This document shows positions 36,553-48,616 of a stretch of DNA of 64,000 bases, one piece after another. The notes under the pieces are model-generated. The model worked only from the letters and a program-made list of their open reading frames with translations. It searched no databases and had not been told where the DNA came from. The position numbers and the translations under genes were made by a program. This stretch comes from Nyssa sinensis (lineage: Eukaryota; Streptophyta; Magnoliopsida; Cornales; Nyssaceae): the NCBI GenBank assembly GCA_008638375.1, contig CM018031.1, positions 4,674,562 to 4,738,561 of the forward strand, written 5' to 3'. Position 1 is the first letter of the stretch. The number at the start of each line of letters is the position of its first letter.

Positions 36553-39500
36553 GATTTATACTAAAGAAGTTGAAAAATGGTTTCTCTGTGACAGGTATGC
36601 ACTTGACAAGCCAATCAATTGGCCAAGATATGACCGCAATTCCGATACATGCTCCCCATTGCCCCCAATTCAACCTCTCTGTATCTGCAAACTTCTTCAG
36701 AAATTCAACCATCGCTACCTGAAGAATGATGGTTATGCCAACAATCCCCAAAAACAATCTTGTTCCTATGTATCCCTTCAAAGACATTCTTCTTCTCAAG
36801 CTTCCTTGCATTGAATTCCATTGAATACTTGACAGAGGACGAAAGTATTAAAGATCAAAGTGTCATTTACCTTCTGGTTGATGCCAAATATTGATTCACC
36901 TTTGAACTGTAAGGTCAATAGGACAGCTATCTGATACAAAGCTTGAGCTAGTAGGTTCCTCCACATAATGTTCGTGATGAGTGGCTCAATTCGACCCACA
37001 GGTGGCCTCTCCATGAGCTCCTTGGTGGGCTGCTCTGTTGCGAGAGCCAGAGCACCCAATGTGTCCATGATCAAGTTCACCCACAACAACTGGACTGCTG
37101 TTAGTGGGACTTCACCAGCTGAAACTGCTGCTACAAAGTTGATGACAAGTGCAGCAACATTCACAGTGAGCTGGAACTGAATGAATTTCTGGATGTTGTT
37201 ATAGACAAATCTTCCCCATCTCAAAGCCGTGGCTACTGAAGCGAGATTATCATCCAAAATGACAATGTCTGAGCTCTCTTTGGCCACTTCAGTTCCCTGT
37301 ATCCCCATAGAAAGACCTATATCTGCTTCCTTCAATACTGGTGCATCATTTGTACCATCGCCAGTAACTGCAACCACATGGCCTTTTTGTTTCAAACACT
37401 GTACCATTAGAAGTTTATCGAAGGGAGAAGATCTAGCCATCACACAGATTTTATCAACTTTTTCAATGCGCTCCTCAGGTGTGTAGTTTCGAAATTCCAC
37501 AGCCTTCCTACCACTGCACCATTCACGTCTTGATTAGGCCCAAGTATCCCGCATTCGGTGGCTATACTTCTTGCAGTGAAAACATTGTCGCCTGTGATCA
37601 TTTTGACGTTCACTCGAGCGTGTTGACAGTCTTCCACAGCTTTCTTTGCACCCGGTTGACATAGATCCTTTAGACCTACAAGCCCTAGTAGGGTCAAACC
37701 ATTGTCTTTTAGCTTATGGTGCTCAACTCCATCCTCATGCTCTTCTTCTGGAACTTCCTTTTGTGCAAAAGCAATGCATCTTAGACTGCTAGCAGCCATG
37801 CTTTCAATTATTTGATTAAATTTCATCCTTTCATCATCACCCAAAGCTTTCATGTTTCCGGAGGGATCATAGAAATGGGAGCACATTGCTAGTATCATCT
37901 CTGCAGCTCCTTTCCAATGCACATTGATTGTGTTGTCAGCTTCTTCCTCATTAAAATACCACTTCGTTTGTTCTCTGAATTGAAGGACTCAGCATGAAGA
38001 ATGGTGCAATGCTGCTTCAGTTCTTCCATAGCCATATTTAATTCCAGGGTAGCCCAAGATAGAATCGCTTTTTCAGTAGGGCTACCAGAGAATTCAAACT
38101 CAGTCCCTGAGGTGGGCTTGTAAACGCTGCCAGTTGTGTTTAGGCCAACTCCTTGGTGGAGCAATTTAAGAACATCGGCTGCAATTGAGGTGGAACTTCT
38201 TTCTTCCTTACACTCGAGGCCTAACCAAAACTTTGTCACATTCATCTGGTTCATTGTTAGTGTGCCCGTTTTATCTGTACATATGGTGGTGGCAAAGCCC
38301 ATGGTCTCATAGGCAGAGAGTTTCCGGACCATCACCTGATCAGCCATCATACTTCTCATTGAATAAGCAATAGTGAGTGTTAGTGCCTTTTGCAAGCCTT
38401 CAGGAATTGCCACCATTACAATTGTAACTGCAGTGGCAACAATTGCCACCAGAGGGTTGATCACATCATCAAATGTCATCTTGCAGCCATTAAACTCTCT
38501 ATTTTCATTCTCATCTTTTGTATTCCCTGTGAAGTAGCGAACCAACAACACCAAGAAAACTAGGAAAGCAACTGCCAAACCAACCTTACCTATTGATGAG
38601 GTTAGCTTGTTGAGCCGAGCTTGTAAAGGTGTTTGTTCATCAGAATCGCGGTTGATTGTGCTCATCATCTCGCCAAATGTTGTATGCATGCCAACCGAAG
38701 TGACAAGCATTCGAGCATACCCATCAACCACCTTGGTGCCAGAAAACAAGAATGGATTATGGCTAGCATTAACTTTCGCATGAACACTTTCCCCTGTAAT
38801 GCTTGATTCATCCACCTTCACTGATTGGCCATCCAGAAACAATCCATCTGCAGGAATTTGATCTCCAATCTTCAAGCAACAACATCTCCAACAACAATTT
38901 GAAATATTGAAATCTGTTGAGGCCGCCCACTTCTCACCACCTGTACTGGGATATTGTTGCTGACTTTGGAATCGGAGTACTTGTCAAATTGTCTATTTTG
39001 CCTGAAGTTACTTCCAGCAGAGACACAGATGAAAAGAAAGACAGCTACAAATATGCTCCCACCGTCATACCATCCTTGTTTTGGCCCATGTTCTTTGATG
39101 CCAAAAGCAAGAGAGAGTGCAGCACAGACTAAAAGGATTAGAATGGTAGGATCTCTGAAAGCGTCCCACACAAAATGGAAGAAACTCTTTGTAGGTGGCT
39201 TGCGGTAGATGTTTGTGCCAAAGGCTTCATGTCGATGTGCAATGTCTTCAGCATCTCCAGGAATGCCGTGCTTCACATCAGTATTGAGAGCCGAAGCCAG
39301 ACCTTCAATCCCACCAAATCTAACTATTTGTTCCAAATTTTTCTCCTTGACAAGTCGACGGAAGCTTGATTGATCAATATTGGAGAAGCAAGGGTGTGTT
39401 TCGACTTCGGCAATATCGATGACTAGTGCTGTTTGAGATGGAGAAGGATAGAGCTTACTTTTATTTTTGGCAACAACTTCTTTGAAGAGAGAGGAAAAGG

Positions 39501-39627
39501 CCCTTAAACAGCGCACTGTTGCGAAGGCCTTTTGCCATCCATTTTTGTTGGATTTGCTGAGGATTGTGGGTAGATCAAGTATGATCAATTCGATGCAACG
39601 CGGGTCTGCATTACATATTGTAGTCAT
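36553..39627 (-). pseudogene. P2B Ca2+-ATPase copy 1 (ACA12/13-like), frameshifted
   Basis: Plasma-membrane-type autoinhibited Ca2+-ATPase; ACA12 and ACA13 of Arabidopsis are intronless like this one. The start is ATG 39627 (MTTICNADPRC). The N-terminal region ends near residue 105 (NIDQSSFRRLVKEKNLEQ). It is followed by M1-M2, the actuator domain (SSITGES), M3-M4, the phosphorylation motif CTDKTGTLTMNQM (intact), nucleotide-binding domain, MITGDN, VTGDGTNDAPVLKEADIG (intact) and M5-M10. Four small indels break the frame: near 38872 (one base lost), 37944 (one lost), 37493 (two gained) and 36808 (one gained). The M4 motif PEGLPLA, part of the Ca2+ site, reads PEGLQKA. The end EKPFFNFFSI runs straight into copy 2. 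Either a young pseudogene or assembly errors in a real gene. Confidence 0.9.
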
Positions 39628-41487
39628 GCTTTCCAGAAAAAGGACGCACAAAGAAAGAGAGAGAAAGAAGATGAAAAGGAAGTGATTCGAAGGTCTTATT
39701 CTATACACAAAAATTGAAATGTAGTTCAGTTTATATAATAGTAGTTTTACGCGTGTTCGTGTCCAATAAGGGCCCGTTTGGCTGGGCATTGCGTCATCCA
39801 AGCCAGATTAAAGTGACCCCAGCAAAGTGTTCAAAAGACAAAAGGCTGGTCGGATGCTCAAATTCGCGCCCTGTTAGCGCTGCTATTATTATGTTGCCCT
39901 CTTCTTACACAGTATTTACCAAAATGCTGCAACTGCCCTTATTATTACTTTTTCTGATTTGTGGGTACCATCCATGCTTTCAATTCTGAACTTTCCATCA
40001 AGTTTACGCAGTCATCACGCATACAAGTGTCATACAAAATAAATTTACGAATAATGTTATATTTTTACAATTTGTAATAATATTAAAATTTTAAAATTTT
40101 TATTTTAAATAAAGTGATTGTGACTCATTAATTATATAATTTAATATACAAACATCACATTATTAAAATATAAAATTTGAGAGATATATTTGAAAATATA
40201 ACACTTTTCTGAATTTATAAAATAATTATAAAAAAATCTTAAATTATAATCAACTTGAGTATTATAAATACATAAACTTATAGATTTCTAATAAAATTAA
40301 AAAATGAAATAATATGGAAAGAAATATCTGTCAACTAAATTATTTTAACGATGATTGAATTTTGTAGGACTATTTTTTTAGAATAAAAATACTTTAAGAA
40401 TGAATAATAAGAGAGTTGTAATATGAGTGTGTGTGTGTGTGTATATCTATATCTATATATATTATATGTTTATATTGTAATACATAGGAAGAAAAGAAAT
40501 AGGATTCAATCTCTATCTTCTCTCCTTGTCATGTGAGTTAAAAAATAATAATTTGTAAATTTCCTTTATTCTTCCCCTCATGATACTAATATATGCATAT
40601 TAGTTTTTCTATTTCCGGATAATAGTTCTTTTTAAATTAAATTAGAATACCTTGTCGAACTATAAAGATTTGTATCAATAAAACATTCATACAACAAAAA
40701 CAAACATGAGTTTGCAATGGAAGACAACTCAAACAGGAGGTTGTTGCTCTATATATATACTTAGATCACTTGTCTATGTCCACACAAATCTGTGAAAGAA
40801 AGAAGTTTAATAGGAGTTAAAAGAAAAAAAAAAAAAGGAATTAAAATGGACAATGAAGAAGACGTGAAAAATGAATTTCTGATTTAGTTGCACATCAACT
40901 TACACTTATGATGAGTTTTTATTGATTTCTTTGCAGTGTAATTGGAGGATCTCATTTTGACTCATTGATTTCTTGTGCCTTCAAGATCTAATAATGCAAG
41001 CAAAATTCAAAACAAAACATGTCAAAAAAAAATTCAATTACCAGAAGCACCCACATGTATATGTATTGACTTTAAATGTCTTGAGTAAGTACCTATTCAT
41101 TGTATCGTCCTTTAGTATTTACTTTTGCAAGGAGTCTTATAATATATATTTTTAAAAAGATAAAGAGTCATGTGAAGAGAGAAGTTTCATGATTTGCTTA
41201 CTGCAATGAAATAAAATTTAGAATAGAAAAAAGTTAAAGATACCAAAAAAATTCGCCTAACAAAGATTGTGCAAAGAATATGTAGATCATATCTTTGGCT
41301 ATGATACATTCCGAAGCACAAATTCAAATAATTTTGGGTGACAGTGATATTTTTTGATAATCAACAGCCGGAAGTTTCAAAGTGTTCGTAATATCCAATT
41401 GTCTTCGACATCTTTCACTAAAGAAAAAATAAAATGAAATAATAATCAGATCTTTGTTCACACATAAAAATGAAACAAACAAAGAAA

Positions 41488-41533
<46 letters not shown>

Positions 41534-42318
41534 GAAGAGTTAGAGAAATACATTTAGAGAGAGAGATTAATTCATTCAGGAAAGGGAAAACCTGTATTAT
41601 TATCTTGCAATGCGGCCCATTGTGTAGCAAATAGGAGAGCATGGAAGGAAGAGAGAGGATCTTTAGATTGTGGATTGAAACGTGAGTAGTTAAACGTATC
41701 ACAAATTAAAATGTGAATCAGATTAGCGTGTGTTAGCAAATTAGTAGGTAACTGCAAAGTTTTAGTTTATTATTATAGAACAATAAAAATAAAAAACTCG
41801 TTTTGTGATTTGAAACAGAAAAGCGTGGAGTGAGGAGGGATTTTAAAAAGAAGAAAGAAGAGAGGAGCAAGAGTTAAGAATAATTAGAGAAAGCCCTGCG
41901 TCATCATACATTGTAACAGGGTATAGTAATAGATAGATAGATAGATAGATATATATATATATATATTATTCTATTACCATTATATATAAAATGTATTCAT
42001 ATATATATATATATAAATTAAAATATTAAAATTCATTTAATATTAAAATTTATGATTAAATTTTATAACAAATTATCAAACAATACTTAATACTATAATA
42101 TAAAAAGTAAAATAGACTTTCTTATTTTACAATAACTTTTAATAATTTTAATCAAATACTCGATAAGTTATTCTGTCATTATAAGTGAATCTTATCCAAA
42201 TACTCTTAGTTATTTTTCAAAATCTATTCTCCCTAATTTATTCTCCAAGCTCTTCCAAACTAACTCTAAATCTATATGTGAAAGTTTTCAATGACATCAC
42301 CCACAGATTTTTTTCTTC
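39628..42318. other. Intergenic DNA with microsatellites
   Basis: Upstream of the ATPase pseudogene pair. TA run at 41494-41531, AGAT then AT run at 41931-41967, GT run near 40430. The ATPase start has GA-rich leader DNA at 39650-39685. No other gene is supported. Confidence 0.45.
40053..40204. mobile_element. Small MITE with ATGTTATATTTT ends
   Basis: Left end AATGTTATATTTTTAC; right end on the minus strand AAGTGTTATATTTTCA. About 150 bp, AT-rich, non-coding. Borders tentative. Confidence 0.4.
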
Positions 42319-42560
42319 TTCTTTGAACAGTGAAATATTCACCACGAAGTTTCATCTAGCCTTCAATGGATGTTATGATCTTAAAAGTACCTAACTTTAG
42401 TGAAGTTTTGTCTAAGCTGCCACTTGCTTGGAAACGAGAAATAACTCAAATTATCATTTTCCAATGTGAATGTGACCAAGAAGATATAGAAACTCTCAAC
42501 GGTTAGAGAGAGAAAGTAGACAGAAAGAGGTTGAATCCAACACCACAAAAGCAATTTTTT
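42319..42560. repeat. Direct duplication, copy 1
   Basis: About 240 bp matching 42912-43160 in the same orientation: CTTTGAACAGTGAAAT, GCCTTCAATGGAT, CTTGCTTGGAAACGAGAAAT and CACAAAAGCAATTTT are shared in order. No coding function is recognised on either strand. Confidence 0.8.
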
Positions 42561-42911
42561 TCTTTTTTTGATACAAAGGAGTGAGTACAAACAAAATGAC
42601 AATCCTAACTGATACTTAAAAGCTGAATTTTAATATAAGAGAATTCTGTAAAGGTCCTCCAATCTTTTAGTGAAAAAAATTCTTCACTTATTTTGTCGTT
42701 AAATTGCCCTTCAATCTAAGCTCTCTCGTGTTCATAGCAATACTGCATGTGAATTAATATATGTTTATAATATTTTTTAAAATTTTAAAATTCAATAACT
42801 TAAAATATATAAACCATTTTTTTTTATAAAATTTATATATTTGAATTATAAAAATTAAGATGTATCAAATAAGATATATATTACATATAAAATTTAAAAA
42901 AAAAAAATTTT

Positions 42912-43160
42912 ACTCTTTGAACAGTGAAATTTCACCGTGTCATCGTAGCCTTCAATGGATCTTATGATTTTGAAAACACCTAACTTTAGTAAAGTTGTTT
43001 TGTTGCACTAAGCTGCCGCTTGCTTGGAAACGAGAAATAACTCAAATTGTCATTTTCCAATGTGAATATGTGACCGAGAAGATATAGAAGCTCTCTATGG
43101 TTAGAGAGAGAAAGTAGAGAGAGAGAGATTGAATCCAATACCACAAAAGCAATTTTCTTG
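42912..43160. repeat. Direct duplication, copy 2
   Basis: Second copy of the 42319-42560 unit, about 350 bases downstream, with scattered substitutions and small indels (for example a 7-base gain around 43000). Confidence 0.8.
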
Positions 43161-43734
43161 TCAAGTTCCTTATACTTGTTGCGTTAAATTGTTAAAATAT
43201 GTCTCACATGAAAGGATAATATGGACATTATTTGGATTTAATGAAATTAGGCCGTTATTGACTTTGGAAGAGTTACGCACGGTTATTTAATTAGTGAGAT
43301 ATAATAAGGTAAGTGGGTTTCCTATTTACCTACTTTTATGGGGAGTAGGATAAGAGTTTAATTTTAAGTAAGAATTGTCCTCCCTGCCCACTTATTTTAA
43401 CCAGTTTTTCTCATAACATTCTGGCGTACAAAATCAAAGAGGTCAAGTGAGAGAAATAATTTATACAAGCTTTCTTCAAGCAAAATGAGTTTTTCATTAT
43501 GGCAGATTCCGGTATGTTATTATTTTATTTATTTGTTTTTGCATAAAAGAAGATCATGTGATTTTTATGATAGTTGAAGATTCTTATTTATGTAAATTAA
43601 ATTTACATAAATCCCTTATCGAAATCAGATTATTTACTCTTTGAACATGTACTTATATAGATTCATTAACATGTCTTGGACATATATTTGTAGAATTGCA
43701 AAGTATTGAACACTTGAGAGGCAATTCTTAAAAT
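43161..43734. other. Spacer, nothing recognised
   Basis: AT-rich DNA between the direct duplication and the hAT-like element. Confidence 0.4.
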
Positions 43735-44317
43735 TAGGAGTGCAATTTGGGCGAGTTGGGTTTGGATTGAGTCATGTCCAAGTTCAACTCGAGTTCGACT
43801 CGAATTAAAATTTATTAGTATCGGATTCAAACTGAGCCCGACCCGAACCCGATTTAATTTTAATTTTTATTCACGATTTCTTTAATAAATTAGTATTTTT
43901 TCTTATTTTGATTATATATTAAAAGTTTCAATAATTTTTCTCAATTTTTCTTTATAAAAGAAATAAAAAATCGTTAAAATAATTCATTCAACATAATTTA
44001 ATTTTTTAAAAAATGGTAAAAGCAAAAAGTTTTTGAAATTATAAAAATGTAAATAGTAATTTTTGTAAGTAATTCCTATTAATCTAATGATAAATAATTA
44101 AAGTATAAAAAATATAATATATAAAATATTGAATTGGGTTCGAGTACTACTTGAGTTTTCAAAGTCTCGATCCCAAGTTCAACTCTAATTTAGATCGAGT
44201 TTGGAATTTTTTTCGTCCAAGCCTAATCTAATGTATAAAAAAATGAAGTCCCAGATCCTTTAAAAAAAAAAAAAATCAGACCTGAATTTCAGATTGGCCA
44301 TCCAAATTGTACCCCTA
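43735..44317. mobile_element. hAT-like non-autonomous element, second family
   Basis: 583 bp. Left end TAGGAGTGCAATTTGG; right end on the minus strand TAGGGGTACAATTTGG, a long good inverted match. Flanks CTTAAAAT (43727-43734) and CTCAAAAT (44318-44325) form an 8-bp target duplication with one change. Subterminal GAGTTCGACTCGA and GACCCGAACCCGA motifs occur. Its interior differs from the 12.5/20.9/22.5-kb family. No transposase. Confidence 0.8.
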
Positions 44318-44355
44318 CTCAAAATGAGCAGAAATACATTGTGATTTGTAAGATA

Positions 44356-44621
44356 GCAGTGGTCAGGGTGGCTCAGTGGGTTGGATTTATAGCCTGTGGG
44401 CCATGGTATTACTAGAGAGGTCAAACAAGAATCGGGGAGCTTGGGTTTGGGTCCAACCTCAAATCAAAATATAGCTTGGTTTGGGTTGAGCCCTCATGGA
44501 AACCAATTCGAGATGGGTTCAATGTACCTTTGTAAACTTTCCTCAATTCACTTCCATTAGTTACCTGTGCAGGATTTGTATAGAGAAGTTAATTCAGATA
44601 AAATATACCCCCCAAAAAAAA
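44356..44621 (+). mobile_element. SINE-like repeat, copy 2
   Basis: Matches 27847-28113. A box TGGCTCAGTGG is an exact tRNA-type match; B-box-like GAGGTCAAAC follows. The 3' end is TTAATTCAGATAAAATATA, then C- and A-rich bases that could be the remnant of a tail. Confidence 0.55.
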
Positions 44622-45020
44622 TGTTGATTGACTTTGTTCAGTCCTCAGTGTTCGGCTTAGGATTGCCATTGCCCAATCTGATCAGATTACAACACTTACT
44701 TTAGGTGGAGAGTCATGAAAAGTAGTGGGAAAAAAAAAAGATCTCTTGAATAGAAATGAAACAGAGATGTAGCTTCAGTTTCTTCAAAAATTAGTAAGAT
44801 TTTTTACTCAAGAAGAAGGGGTTCATCCAAAAATAATAATTAAAAAATGAGTGGCGCTTTGAACAATTGTGATTAGTACGATTGTTTGACTTCAGCCATC
44901 TAACATTAAATGCTCGGTGGCTGGCGCATTACTAACTCACATGAAATTTATAAACATCTATGATCAGATCGTTGGAACTGCACTTTGTATTTCTCAAGAA
45001 AAGTTATCCCTTTTATTGGG

Positions 45021-45226
45021 GGGTTTGGTTAGCAAAAAGTTAAAATACCCAGTTTGGATATGATTGTTTGAATTAATAAAAGAGATGAAGATATATTTGA
45101 ATAATGAACAAAAACACAACTCATTTTTCAAGAAACAACCCTTGATTTCTCTTATAGAAAACACAAGAAAGTTGGAGTCTTTTATGTATATTTTATTTTT
45201 CTAACTTCTTCATTCTAACCAAATAG
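45021..45226. mobile_element. Probable MITE with TTTGGTTAG ends
   Basis: Left GTTTGGTTAGCAAAAAGTTA; right on the minus strand ATTTGGTTAGAATG followed by AAGTTAG. About 205 bp, non-coding. The target duplication was not resolved. Confidence 0.45.
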
Positions 45227-45543
45227 GTATGGAAAAATTATTTTCTTGCACTTTATTTCTTTAGTTCTTTCATTTCCTAGTATTCTTTTCTTCCTAGTCA
45301 AGCACAGCCAAATCAAATTTTTGTGAAAAAATTTATATTTAAAAGTCCGATACTTTTTAACTGTATAATTTTATTTTTTTCTTTGGAATCAATTGTGTGG
45401 TTAATTAAAGGTGATATAAAATTTGTAATTGATGATGGTATTTTCAATCTTAAACTCAAAATTATATATCAAAACACTTGTTAAAAGATGGTCTAACAAT
45501 TTACCAAATTACTATGAAATGAGAGGGCCATAGTTAGCATTAT

Positions 45544-45767
45544 GGCTATGTTTGTTTGTAGGCTTGGGAAGGAGATTGGACAAATTAGTTCTCGTAATCT
45601 TGTGAAGTCGGTGTTTGGAAGAAAAAAAAGAATCTCACTAATAGTATCAAGAATAAATAATGACTCATAATATGAATAAAATAATAAGAGAGAAAGAGTG
45701 AGATTACTAATCCTATTACTATTAGTGAAGGAGATAGCTCATCCACCATTCATGAAACAAACATGCC
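45544..45767. mobile_element. MITE with GGC-ATGTTTGTTT ends
   Basis: 224 bp. Left GGCTATGTTTGTTTG; right on the minus strand GGCATGTTTGTTTCATG. Flanked by TAT on both sides (45541-45543 and 45768-45770). A further inner inverted match (AGTAATCTCACTC against GAATCTCACTAATAG). Tourist/Harbinger-like, non-coding. Confidence 0.6.
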
Positions 45768-46245
45768 TATTTGAACTAAAAGGGTGATAGGATTGGGCTC
45801 CTCTCCATTTCATACATGGACTTAAAGAATTTCTCCTGTTTGTTAAACCAATAGTTAGAAATCATCTTAAATAAAATTTATCAAGCAGCAAAATATTTAA
45901 AATCAATTTATCTGTATTTTACAGAATCAGTTCTAACTTTTCCCAAACAGGTCATGAGACACGTGGAAAAAAACGTCCAATAATAAAGTAGTATAAAAAA
46001 GTTTCAGCGATAGTACAGATCAAATTATCTTTGAATCTTTGGATAACTTCTAATAAAAAAAAAAATTTAAACAGATTTATTGTTGTATAAGAGTCAATAA
46101 TTTCAATTAAAATAATTTTTTGCTTAAAATTTTTCAAGAAATATCATTTTTATTATTTGGAAATATGAGTTCAAAAAATAAGTTGAAAACTGAGTGAGTT
46201 TAGCCTCTTCTTACCTTCTTTGCATTGCCCTCCCATATATTATAT

Positions 46246-46552
46246 CAAGGGCCGAATTAGGAAAAAAAATTAGAGGTAAAAAAATTTTTGGAGGAAATTT
46301 TAGTCAAAAATTTTGTGAGTTGGGCAAAATGTGTTTGGGTGAGATATGAAAAAATTAAGATAAAATTTTTAGATTTAGTTAAAATTTTAGAGTAAAAAAT
46401 GAGAAATGTTAAATAAAAATTGAATTGGGCAAAAGTTTTGAAATAGATTAATTTTAAAAAAATTAAATTTTCATATGTAATTTTTTTATTTAAAGATTTA
46501 ACACTGGAGGGGAGGCACAACCCACCCTAGCCTCCTCTATGATCCGCCCTTG
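46246..46552. mobile_element. Non-autonomous DNA element with CAAGGGC ends
   Basis: 307 bp. Left CAAGGGCCGAATTAGG; right on the minus strand CAAGGGCGGATCATAGAGG. Flanking octamers TATTATAT and GATGAGAT agree at 5 of 8 positions. The interior is AT-rich and non-coding. Confidence 0.55.
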
Positions 46553-48405
46553 GATGAGATATACAAGTGGATCTCATAACATTAGTCAGTTTGGGTTTGA
46601 ATAGGATGAGGAATTTTTTTGAATAGAATTAGTATAATTACATAATAATGTGTTTTTTTAATAGTATAATGTATATAATTTTTTTAATAAACTATAATAT
46701 ATATAACAAAATATTATTAAAAAAATATATTAGCATGTGTTAATCCAAAGCCGTGTGAAGAATATCAATAGATAACTTGTGCCATTACTCCTTAATTCTT
46801 GTATAAATCCTTGGTCACGACTCACGAGTCAGTCTTTTACTGCTAGTTTCATTTAAGTAGTAATTTCTAAGTTTGCGTATTCTCATATGTCACGTTACGA
46901 TAGCCTTGGAGACTTCCTTAGTCGGCCAAATCAAGTAACCATCCACATTAATTGATTTTAATCTAATTAATACTCTGTTAATAATGCATTACTTTTGCCG
47001 TCCCGTTGCGTGCCATGTATTCATTGGAAGGTTGTACACGTCATCTTCCAATTACAATACAAAAACAAGTTTTATTTACCCCACAATGTAGAAGAGAACT
47101 TTGTTCTCATACACTCCTAATCTTGTGTTTGAATGTGGCCATGAAATGAGCAATGTTCAATTTTGGAAGAAGCTTGCATGTTTGAATTGAAAAAAAAGAA
47201 AGAAAGAAAGATAGAAAGAAGAAGATTCCCAGAAAGTAACGGCAGCAACAAACAAGCCACAAGGCAAGACCAACATTATTTGCCAATTTGACCCAAGGTG
47301 AAAGTGATGTTGATTCCAGTGATTTGGGCACTACAATTTAGCATTGTGGAGCTCTTCTTCAGGTGAAAAGACAGCCTTGTCCTCCTTCTGAGGACAATGG
47401 TCTTAGACATTAGTCTTTTTGGTTGAACAAGTGACAGGCTCATTTGGGTTCAAATATTCCATCACAACTTCAACCTGTCTCCTATTTAAATATTTGAATA
47501 AAAATTAAGTAAATTGCAAACTCAACAATCTCTAGTTCCAGTAATACCTTTTCTTTGTTTAAAAATCGGTGTTGGGTTTGAATTTGAGTGCTAACATTGG
47601 TAGGAAGCATCGGGTATGTCTTTAGTTCTCATAAAATTAACACGGTTCAATTATCTCAATAATTAAAAAAATAAATAATAAGGAATGTCCTTCATGTTTT
47701 ATAAAATGGAAGAGGTGTCGAATTTGAGAAGTATTAGATTAAATTTATCGTAATAAAACTATAAGTTAGTAATTGTTATCATCTTGTTTAAATTTATCTA
47801 ATGGTTATGATAATATTTAGAGGCTTCAGTTTGAGGATCTTTAGAAGTGTTTTTGACTATTATGAGATAAACTTATAGAGTAATGCTATTTTTATCGTAA
47901 AATTTTATTATTATTATTTTTTTTTGCTAACGTGACTGTTGAGATACTAGTTAATTAAGTCTTTTGATATTTACAGGTACTAATCAATTAAGTCTTTTAA
48001 TACTCACCTGACATGACTAGTACTAAAAGATTAAATTCACTAACACTAAGATATTAAATTTACTAGCACTCGAATAACTATGTCAATAAATAATTTTTTT
48101 AGTAAAATATTATAATAAGATAATACTAGCTCAAACTTATAATAATGTGGATATACTATGTTGAAAGAATGTTAAAAAAATAAATAGATAAGACGGGTGA
48201 AAACAATTGCCTAAATAAAATGTGGCCTCTTGTCTGAAAGAATGGCGAGTCTTTTTATCAAAGGGCATTTTTGATTTATACTACAAGTTTGAAAGATTAG
48301 GGCGCCCAACTCCATGGGAATTAATTAAGAAAGAAGAGTACAGGAAAATAGTGTCCAGGTTCATCCTCCTAGATTTACCCGGGAAAATTTTACCCAAACA
48401 GCATA
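46553..48405. other. Intergenic DNA upstream of ATP sulfurylase
   Basis: No gene is supported. Contains the small element at 47882-48127. A frame at 47107-47331 has no support. Confidence 0.45.
47882..48127. mobile_element. Possible MITE with AATGCTAT ends
   Basis: Left AATGCTATTTTTATCG; right on the minus strand AGTATTATCTTATTA. The outer end resembles that of the foldback at 10480-10674 (AATGCTATCC). Non-coding. Confidence 0.4.
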
Positions 48406-48415
48406 CTATATAAAA
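48406..48415 (+). promoter_or_regulatory. TATA box of ATP sulfurylase
   Basis: CTATATAAAA lies about 200 bases before the start codon. The expected transcription start near 48440 would leave a 5' UTR of about 175 bases carrying a CT tract at 48501-48519. Confidence 0.55.
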
Positions 48416-48616
48416 TCCAATAAGAAATCTATCAAACTCCTAAGATCTCTCTGTTTCTCCAAATCATACTGTCAATTTTTAATTCCCAAAACCCCCTTTC
48501 TCTCTCTCTCTCTCTCTCTGCCCTTTATTATTGTAACATTAAACTTAAACTACCACTCAGAAAACCAGAGAGTTGGTCTTAAAGCTTAATTATTCTCTCC
48601 ATTATTATGGCGAGCC

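Noticed and set aside
33842..37486. Several plus-strand frames across the Ca2+-ATPase copies
   Set aside because: Antisense shadows; the minus strand reads as P-type ATPase throughout.
41494..41967. TA and AGAT runs as possible regulatory or replication sites
   Set aside because: Ordinary microsatellites; nothing ties them to a function.
42381..42602. 73-codon minus-strand frame in the direct duplication
   Set aside because: The second copy of the unit does not preserve the frame and no family is recognised.
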